Part shown: positions 58,702 through 64,000 of the stretch, piece by piece
How positions within the stretch are numbered: position 1 is the stretch's first letter
How the letters are laid out: each line of letters starts with the position of its first letter
Assembly: GCF_030698125.1 (NCBI RefSeq)
Contig: NZ_JAUYNV010000051.1
Coordinates: forward strand, 1 to 64,000
Direction of reading: 5' to 3'
Source: Methyloversatilis sp.
GTDB lineage: Bacteria > Pseudomonadota > Gammaproteobacteria > Burkholderiales > Rhodocyclaceae
DNA length: 64,000 nucleotides
The notes under the pieces: model-generated
Told to the model about the DNA's origin: nothing
Seen by the model: only the letters and a program-made list of their open reading frames with translations
The model's database searches: none
Position numbers and translations under genes: made by a program

Positions 58702-59258
58702 AGATGGCGGGACAAGAGCTTCTCTCCGATGTCCTTACTGAGAACAGCGTCAGGCAAAGCAGAGGCGATTAGTCCAGACAGCTGTGATCGGTTCATCTTC
58801 TCAACCTTAACTAAGGGAATCGAGAGCGCAAGCTCGACAAGCTCCGATCGCCACAGCGTCAATAGCGCGAGCCTCTTATCGAAAGCGGGACTTGGCGATG
58901 CTGACCGAACATAGCTGAGCGTGACAACCGCCTCGCGCTGTCGAGCCCTCATAATCCCCCAGTGTGGCGGGGCCAAGCGAAGAGCCTTTTCAAGCTGCTT
59001 GTCTGTCGTTACTAGCGTGGTTTTGTTGAACGCAAGATCGTAGAAACGGCTTTGCCTCAAAATCCTCTGCACGCTGTCGTTGTCACCCTTAATCTCGTAG
59101 CAGTGCGCGGTCGAATAAACTGCGACAACGTCAGCGATGGCGTTTCCGTTGTGCACTCGCAACTCTTCTAGAATTGCCTTCGGCGCTCTAGACAACCGCG
59201 ACAAACGGTCGATGAGCGCCTTGCGAATATTTCCGTCGTCTAGCGCCACACTACTCAT
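58674..59258 (-). CDS. sce7726-like PD-(D/E)XK protein
   Basis: A 194-residue protein with ELRVHNGNAIADVVAV and AHCYEIKGDNDS, giving a D...ExK pair (about D43, E55, K57 from this start) inside a restriction-like fold. The following LRQSRFYDLAFNKTTLVTTDKQ matches the sce7726 family. It is probably a nuclease or a nuclease-derived binding protein. ATG at 59258 is preferred to TTG 59267. The gene overlaps the upstream gene's stop, so the two share a minus-strand transcript, and it converges on the beta-family gene. Confidence 0.7.
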   Translation of the reverse strand: MSSVALDDGNIRKALIDRLSRLSRAPKAILEELRVHNGNAIADVVAVYSTAHCYEIKGDNDSVQRILRQSRFYDLAFNKTTLVTTDKQLEKALRLAPPHWGIMRARQREAVVTLSYVRSASPSPAFDKRLALLTLWRSELVELALSIPLVKVEKMNRSQLSGLIASALPDAVLSKDIGEKLLSRHLQATKLRTI

Positions 59259-59790
59259 TGTCCACAACGAAAGGTGTACTGCTGGTGGGCAGGCTCGACC
59301 GGACGAGCACCCTGCTTCTTAGGTACTCGTATCGTTCATTGTCGTCTTTAGAGATGATGCGAGACACTCTCGCACGGCTGACGAGCACCTCGACAATGGC
59401 GTTTTCATCCGTCCTCTCCGCCCAGTACCTGTCTGCTTTTTCCGCAACCTGATCGGCGCTACCGAGAAGTGCGTGAGCGGAATCGACGAGTGCCATGTCG
59501 GCTCTTAGAAGCACGTCGCTCAGCTCAACTTCGACCTCGTAGAGCTTGCCATCTTTCATCTTTGACCAATATTTCTTAGCGTCTTCGAGAGCCTCGAAAA
59601 CATAGAGAGCTCCCATGCGCTGAGGAAGATGAGCCGGGCGTCGGGACTCAAATACGGCCTCGACTTCCCGCGTTCCTGCCGGGGCTTTATCCCAGAACTC
59701 CCCTGCGGGGAGCACTGCATCACCGGCATAAAAATCACGCTTATCAACTCTGAAAAACGTATCCACTTGCTTGCAGCCGAGTTTGAACAC
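59251..59790 (-). CDS. Uncharacterised protein upstream of the sce7726-like gene
   Basis: A 179-residue protein (GTG start). Visible pattern: DTFFRVDKRDFYAGDAV, VEAVFESRRPAHLPQRMGALYVFEALEDAKKYW, then YEVEVELSDVLLRADMALVD. The RP..R..ALYVF arrangement recalls DUF2441-type proteins and, loosely, ADP-ribosyltransferase folds. I cannot assign a function. Coupled to the sce7726-like gene by an eight-base overlap. Confidence 0.55.
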   Translation of the reverse strand: MFKLGCKQVDTFFRVDKRDFYAGDAVLPAGEFWDKAPAGTREVEAVFESRRPAHLPQRMGALYVFEALEDAKKYWSKMKDGKLYEVEVELSDVLLRADMALVDSAHALLGSADQVAEKADRYWAERTDENAIVEVLVSRARVSRIISKDDNERYEYLRSRVLVRSSLPTSSTPFVVDNE

Positions 59791-60162
59791 CAGGAGGCGA
59801 TTTTAGCCCACCCCCTACGCAACCGCAGTGGCGGGTCACGCAGTAGTCCGCGCGGAATTAGGGGCGCTCAGAAGTGGAGCTATGCGACCATAGCCGACCC
59901 ATGTCATGGCGTGACGCCGCCCAAGGCCAAGTTGGGGCGGTAGCCCGGATCGATGAGGCGCGACGCAAATCGATCAGTCGATCCGGTTCGCGACCCTACG
60001 ATCGTGACCCGCCCAATACCGCCGTTGGTTGCGCACTGAATCGCGCCGGGCTTTCTGGACACCAATCTGCCTCAGACTGCAATGCTCCGGCTTTTGCGAC
60101 GGCTCGCTGGGTTAAGTTTGGCCGAGACGGCAGCACCCCTGTCAGGTCAATGGCCGCTGTGC
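59791..60162. other. Gene-free stretch between the two accessory modules
   Basis: About 370 bases with no convincing coding frame, RNA or repeat. The sequence returns to higher GC here. Its right part passes into the paired inverted repeats that precede fic. Confidence 0.4.
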
Positions 60163-60233
60163 ATATGTATAGAAAACGCCGATTTCTATACATATCGCTC
60201 GCCATATGTCTAAAAGTTAGCTACTTTTAGACA
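60163..60233 (+). promoter_or_regulatory. Two inverted repeats in the fic promoter region
   Basis: IR1: ATATGTATAGAAA (60163-60175) and TTTCTATACATAT (60183-60195), perfect, 7-base spacer. IR2: TGTCTAAAAGT (60207-60217) and ACTTTTAGACA (60223-60233), perfect, 5-base spacer, 23 bases before the fic ATG. Two different operators, or an operator and an RNA hairpin, seem to control fic. Confidence 0.7.
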
Positions 60234-60256
60234 CGTCTTCACACAAAGGTCGCTGA

Positions 60257-61333
60257 ATGCCGTTCGATCGTGCGCAGCCCTACAACGACCTGCCCCTGCT
60301 TCCGCCGCCGGTCGAACTCGAAAGCCGGGCCGTTCTCAAGCAGGCGATCAGCGCAAATCGTGTGCTGGCCAACCTGCGCGGACTGGCGGCACAGATCCCG
60401 AACCAGGGCATGCTGATCAGCAGCATCGCGCTGCAGGAAGCCCGTCTGTCGTCCGAGATCGAGAATATCGTTACCACCAACGATGAACTGTATCGGGTCG
60501 ATGCCGATCCCGAAGGCAAGAGCAATCCGCACACGAAGGAAGTGCTGCGCTACCGCGAAGCGCTCTATCGCGGCTTTCAGGCGCTGAAGGCGCGGCCGTT
60601 GGCGACCAACCTGTTCATCGAAATCGTCCGCCTGATCAAGCAGACCGAACTCGACATCCGGGCGATTCCGGGTACGGCGCTGAAGAACGAGGCCGGCGAG
60701 GTGGTGTACACGCCGCCGGTGGGCGAAGCGGTGATCCGCGACAAGCTGGGAAACCTTGAACAGTTCATCCATGCCGACGACGGCATCGACCCGCTGGTGA
60801 AGATGGCGGTGATGCATTACCAGTTCGAGGCGATCCATCCGTTCCCGGACGGCAATGGCCGTACCGGGCGCATCATGAATCTGCTGTATCTGGTCGAGAA
60901 GGGGCTGCTCGACATCCCGGTCTTGTGCCTGTCGCGCTACATCATCGCCAACCGTGCTGCCTATTACGAAGGTTTGCGCCGCGTCACCGAAGCGCAGGAC
61001 TGGGAGAACTGGATTCTGTTCATGCTGCGCGCCATCGAATCGACGGCGCAGCAGACCCACGACCAGGTGCAGCGGATTCGCGCCTTGATGGAAAGCGTGC
61101 GCGTACGGGTGCAGACCGAAGCGCCGGCGATCTACAGCAAGGATCTGATCGAGGTCATCTTCCGGCACCCGTACACCAAGATCCAGTTCGTCGTCGACGC
61201 GGGCATCGCCAAGCGGCAGACCGCCTCAACCTACCTGCAGCACCTTGCCGGGCTGGGCATCCTGCGCGAACAGAAGCACGGCCGGGAGAAGTACTACATC
61301 AACGAAGGCTTGTTCAACGAGCTGGCAGGTTGA
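60257..61333 (+). CDS. fic: Fic-family AMP-transferase (class II, N-terminal inhibitory motif)
   Basis: A 358-residue protein. The Fic active site HPFPDGNGRTGR is at 194-205. The inhibitory motif (S/T)xxxE(G/N) appears as S65-SEI-E69-N70, placing it N-terminal to the Fic core as in class II enzymes. A C-terminal winged helix (about 295-358, DLIEVIFRHPYTKIQFVVDAGIAKRQTASTYLQ region) would bind DNA and may autoregulate. Fic enzymes attach AMP to target hydroxyls; the target here is unknown. Confidence 0.9.
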   Translation: MPFDRAQPYNDLPLLPPPVELESRAVLKQAISANRVLANLRGLAAQIPNQGMLISSIALQEARLSSEIENIVTTNDELYRVDADPEGKSNPHTKEVLRYREALYRGFQALKARPLATNLFIEIVRLIKQTELDIRAIPGTALKNEAGEVVYTPPVGEAVIRDKLGNLEQFIHADDGIDPLVKMAVMHYQFEAIHPFPDGNGRTGRIMNLLYLVEKGLLDIPVLCLSRYIIANRAAYYEGLRRVTEAQDWENWILFMLRAIESTAQQTHDQVQRIRALMESVRVRVQTEAPAIYSKDLIEVIFRHPYTKIQFVVDAGIAKRQTASTYLQHLAGLGILREQKHGREKYYINEGLFNELAG

Positions 61334-61353
61334 GCGCGGAACGCGTCGACGTG

Positions 61354-61380
61354 ATCGACACGTCCGGAAAACGTGTCGAT
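61354..61380 (+). terminator. Inverted repeat after fic, likely terminator
   Basis: ATCGACACGT-CCGGAAA-ACGTGTCGAT, a perfect 10-base stem followed by T-rich sequence (TTTCGATGTATTTTT). It lies 21 bases after the fic stop and could also act as a binding site. Confidence 0.6.
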
Positions 61381-61507
61381 TTTCGATGTATTTTTAAACA
61401 CGAATTTCGCATGTGTCGATTTGCTCGACAGGTTTCAGTGACCCGCGAACCTAGAGCACCGCATATCGCAAGGCCGGTCGCTGTGCATTCCGCGCCGAAG
61501 CAATCAG

Positions 61508-61542
61508 GTTGACGATTTCTATATTTTCTATAGGTTGTCAAC
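61508..61542 (+). promoter_or_regulatory. Operator-like repeat before the XRE-ImmA/IrrE gene
   Basis: GTTGAC (61508-61513) and GTCAAC (61537-61542) bracket two TTTCTATA boxes (61516-61523 and 61525-61532). The box recurs ahead of fic and rhuM. The site sits 14 bases upstream of ATG and fits a self-binding site for the XRE regulator. Confidence 0.6.
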
Positions 61543-61555
61543 TTGGGAGGCCGTA

Positions 61556-62599
61556 ATGATCCATGACCGCATCCGCCGTGCCCGCGTGCTCCGGGGTTTG
61601 AGCCTCGAAGATCTCGCGCAGAGGCTGGGCGATATCAGCAAGCAGGCATTGAGCAAGTTCGAGAAGGGCGCTTCGGTGCCGAATTCGGCGCGCCTGCTGC
61701 AACTGGCACACGCGCTCGACGTGAAGCCCGAGTACTTCTTTCGCCCGGACGCCGTGACCCTGGCGCCGCTGGAATTCCGCAAGCTCGCGAAGATGCCGAA
61801 GTATCGACAGCAACAGGTCGAGGAACAGATGCGTGAGCATCTGGAGCGTTACATCGCGCTGGAGCGATGCTTCGACGCGGCGGACGTCGCGCTGGTCGCC
61901 GTTCCTGCGCGCGCCATACCCGTCGCGTCCGTAGACGCCGCCGAGGACGCGGCCAGGAAGCTCAGGGAAGACTGGGCCATCGGTGGCGATGCGATCGCCA
62001 ATCTGACCGAACTGCTCGAAGACCATGGAATCAAGGTCGCGTTGCTCGACGGGCCGGACGATTTCGACGGCGCATGCGCCGCCACCCATGACGAGCAGCA
62101 CGTGCTGATCGCCCTGAATCGCACCCGCCCCGGCGAGCGCATGCGTTTCACCGCTGCGCATGAACTGGGGCACTGGATCATGGCCCTGCCGGAAGAGATG
62201 CCTGAACGGGAGCAAGAGGCGTGCTGCCATCGCTTTGCTGGCGCCTTCCTGTACACCCGGGATCAGGTCGTTCTGGATTTCGGCAGCCATCAGCGCTCCC
62301 GGGTTCACATGATGGAATTGCTCAACGCCAAGCGGCGTTACGGCGTGTCCATGCAGGTGGCTTTGCGTCGGCTGAAGGATCTGGATCTGCTGAGCGAGCC
62401 CGGTTACAAGTCCGCGTCTATCCAGTTCAACGTGAATGGCTGGCGTTCCGCCGAGCCGGAACCGTTGCCTGCCGAACAGCCCCGCCGCTTCGAATCTCTG
62501 GTGTTCTGGGGCCTGGCGGAGGATCTGTTCACCCGGTCCCGCGCGTCCGAATTCCTGCAGCGTCCGATCGATCAGCTTGAGCCCGCGATCGAGGTGTAG
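61556..62599 (+). CDS. XRE-family regulator with ImmA/IrrE metallopeptidase domain
   Basis: A 347-residue protein. The N-terminal HTH is at about 4-60 (RIRRARVLRGLSLEDLAQRLG, SKQALSKFEKG). The zinc protease site HELGH is at 202-206 in FTAAHELGHWIM, and the C-terminal DUF955-like helices follow. Such one-chain repressor-proteases can switch off their own repression on stress. ATG at 61556 has a GGGAGG site. It is 11 bases before the PIN gene, forming a likely antitoxin-toxin pair. Confidence 0.85.
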   Translation: MIHDRIRRARVLRGLSLEDLAQRLGDISKQALSKFEKGASVPNSARLLQLAHALDVKPEYFFRPDAVTLAPLEFRKLAKMPKYRQQQVEEQMREHLERYIALERCFDAADVALVAVPARAIPVASVDAAEDAARKLREDWAIGGDAIANLTELLEDHGIKVALLDGPDDFDGACAATHDEQHVLIALNRTRPGERMRFTAAHELGHWIMALPEEMPEREQEACCHRFAGAFLYTRDQVVLDFGSHQRSRVHMMELLNAKRRYGVSMQVALRRLKDLDLLSEPGYKSASIQFNVNGWRSAEPEPLPAEQPRRFESLVFWGLAEDLFTRSRASEFLQRPIDQLEPAIEV

Positions 62600-62610
62600 G
62601 CCGTTTCCGC

Positions 62611-63099
62611 ATGAGCCGGATCTACCTCAGCGACACCAATATCTGGATTGATTTCAACAACGCCGGCCTGCTCGACGCGTTGTTCCGGCTGCCGTTTGCG
62701 CTCTGCTGTACCGATTTCGTACTGGACGAGCTGAAGGACTTCGACCATGCGGCGCTGCTCGCGCGAGGCCTGATTGTCGAGGGGATGGACGGCACGGCAA
62801 TCATCGAGCTGCACGGGATGATGATCGAACACAACAACAGTTCCCTGCCCGACGTCTCCTGCTACTTTCTGGCTCGGCAGACCGCACGACCACTGCTCAC
62901 CGGTGATGGCCGACTGAGAAAACAGGCACAGAAGGACGGCCTGGAAGTGCATGGCGCGCTATGGCTTCTGGATCGTCTGGCCGAGCATGCGGTGATCCCG
63001 CCGGCTCGCGCCGCTGACTGTCTTGAACTCATGTTGCGAAGGAACGCGCGTTTGCCACATGTCGAATGCCAGGCCCGACTGAAGCTGTGGCGCGGTTAG
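62611..63099 (+). CDS. PIN-domain protein, probable toxin of the XRE-ImmA/IrrE pair
   Basis: A 162-residue PIN-like nuclease fold: LSDTNIWIDF (D8), a middle acidic in VLDELKDF, and LLTGDGRLRKQA (late acidic). RNA-cleaving toxins of this fold are usually paired with small antitoxins; here the partner is a large XRE-protease, which is less common. It is followed by rhuM after 27 bases. Confidence 0.8.
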   Translation: MSRIYLSDTNIWIDFNNAGLLDALFRLPFALCCTDFVLDELKDFDHAALLARGLIVEGMDGTAIIELHGMMIEHNNSSLPDVSCYFLARQTARPLLTGDGRLRKQAQKDGLEVHGALWLLDRLAEHAVIPPARAADCLELMLRRNARLPHVECQARLKLWRG

Positions 63100-63112
63100 A
63101 TTGACAGCCGGT

Positions 63113-63120
63113 TTTCTATA
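63113..63120 (+). promoter_or_regulatory. TTTCTATA box before rhuM
   Basis: TTTCTATA at 63113-63120, followed by AACATC and ATG, in the 27-base gap between the PIN gene and rhuM. It matches the boxes before fic and the XRE gene and could be an operator for the same regulator. Confidence 0.45.
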
Positions 63121-63126
63121 AACATC

Positions 63127-64000
63127 ATGAGCGAACTGATTCTCTACACCACCGAAGACGGACGCAGCCAGATCAGGCTGCGGGCCAAGGATCAGACCGT
63201 CTGGCTCACGCAGCGGGAAATGGCCGAGCTGTTCGATGTGACGACTGACAATGTCGGCCTGCATCTGAAGAACATCTTTGAAGATGCGGAGTTGAGTCGC
63301 GAGGCAACTACCGAGGATTCCTCGGTAGTTCAGACCGAAGGCTCGCGCGAGGTGAAGCGCCCGGTCACGCTCTACAACCTCGACGCCATCCTCGCTGTCG
63401 GCTACCGCGTACGTTCGCCGCGCGGGGTGCAGTTCCGCCGCTGGGCGTCCACGGTGCTCAAGGAGTATCTGCTCAAGGGCTTCGTGCTGGACGACGAGCG
63501 TCTGAAGAACCCGGATGGCCGCCCGGACCACTTCGATGAAATGCTGGCGCGCATCCGGGACATCCGTGCCTCGGAGAAGCGCTTTTACCAGAAGGTGCGC
63601 GACCTGTTTGCCTTGAGCAGCGACTACGACAAGAGCGACCAGGCGACGCAGATTTTCTTCGCCACCGTACAGAACCTGTTGCTGTACGCCGTCACGCAGC
63701 AGACCGCAGCCGAGCTGATCACGGCGCGCGCCAAGCCTGACGATCGACACTTCGGCCTGTTGAACTGGCAGGGCGCCCGGGTGCACAAGCAGGACATCCT
63801 GGTCGCCAGGAACTACCTGACCGAAGACGAGATCGACACGCTGAACCGCCTGGTGGTGATCTTTCTGGAAACCGCCGAACTGCGCACCAAGCGTCGCGAA
63901 GAAATCCGCATGAGTTTCTGGCGCCAGAACGTCGACCAGATCATCGCCGGCAACGGCTTTCCGGTGCTCACGCATGCGGGCAAGGTGAGCCATGCGCAGA
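63127..64000 (+). CDS. rhuM: RhuM-family protein (5' part, runs off the window)
   Basis: 291 codons are visible without a stop. The family pattern is clear: ILYTTEDGRSQIRLRA, then TVWLTQREMAELFDVTTDNVGLHLKNIF, then RPVTLYNLDAILAVGYRVRSPRGVQFRRWAS. RhuM was named from a Salmonella pathogenicity island; proteins of this family occur beside toxin and restriction genes, and their function is unsettled. A TTTCTATA box lies 7-14 bases before ATG. A perfect 25-base palindrome sits inside the coding region at 63306-63330. Confidence 0.85.
   Translation, partial: MSELILYTTEDGRSQIRLRAKDQTVWLTQREMAELFDVTTDNVGLHLKNIFEDAELSREATTEDSSVVQTEGSREVKRPVTLYNLDAILAVGYRVRSPRGVQFRRWASTVLKEYLLKGFVLDDERLKNPDGRPDHFDEMLARIRDIRASEKRFYQKVRDLFALSSDYDKSDQATQIFFATVQNLLLYAVTQQTAAELITARAKPDDRHFGLLNWQGARVHKQDILVARNYLTEDEIDTLNRLVVIFLETAELRTKRREEIRMSFWRQNVDQIIAGNGFPVLTHAGKVSHAQ

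Noticed and set aside
59874-60230. 118-codon frame before fic
   Set aside because: It crosses the operator-like inverted repeats, has no family resemblance and no ribosome binding site.

Overview
The window is a chromosomal segment of a high-GC betaproteobacterium. Evidence: gene order rpmH-rnpA-yidD-yidC-mnmE on one side of dnaA-dnaN-gyrB, two near-consensus parS sites, class Ia nrdAB behind paired NrdR boxes, a LivFGMHK transporter, and a PEP-CTERM protein (exosortase sorting, frequent in Rhodocyclales and relatives). A Methyloversatilis-like member of the Rhodocyclales would fit, but that is a guess. The window contains the replication origin: DnaA boxes lie on both sides of dnaA.

Layout. 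1-3310: a lower-GC His-Xaa-Ser (Hxs) RiPP cluster on the minus strand (two secreted precursors hxsA, then hxsD, hxsB, hxsC). Its last gene, hxsC, is cut by the end of an IS66-family element. 3855-10230: a Tn7-like transposition operon (tnsA-tnsB-tnsC-tniQ) followed by an array of seven related GTCTCTARTGAGA sites, interpreted as TnsB-binding sites of a transposon end lying just beyond the nrdB stop codon. No matching sites were found at the left of the operon, so the Hxs cluster is probably transposon cargo. 10231-15387: nrdB, nrdA, ampD. 15439-28242: a sulfide-oxidation regulon (glutaredoxin-CcdA fusion, rhodanese, small membrane protein, Tat-exported type II sulfide:quinone oxidoreductase, FisR-like sigma-54 activator, solitary Rieske protein, DsrE-like protein, persulfide-dioxygenase-like protein). 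It is split by a defence island (EcoRII-type methylase/Vsr/nuclease and AbiE toxin-antitoxin, 21972-27037). Three sigma-54 promoters with upstream inverted repeats tie the two halves together.

28580-40286: metabolic and transport genes: alpha/beta hydrolase, periplasmic ATP-dependent DNA ligase, livFGM / vapCB / livHK (a toxin-antitoxin pair sits inside the liv operon), PEP-CTERM nidogen-domain protein, acyl desaturase, cytochrome c, EamA transporter. 40324-55696: origin region: parB, parA, rsmG, mnmG, a His-rich secreted protein, a TauE/SafE permease flanked by parS sites, mnmE, yidC, yidD, rnpA, rpmH, dnaA, oriC, dnaN, gyrB.

55697-64000: an accessory island after the gyrB terminator. First comes a compact, lower-GC five-gene group (GNAT-like protein, ImmA/IrrE metallopeptidase, beta/sce7725-like protein, sce7726-like PD-(D/E)XK protein, and an uncharacterised protein). 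Then follow fic, an XRE-ImmA/IrrE regulator, a PIN protein and a rhuM gene that runs off the window. The fic, XRE and rhuM upstream regions share a TTTCTATA box, which suggests one regulatory circuit.
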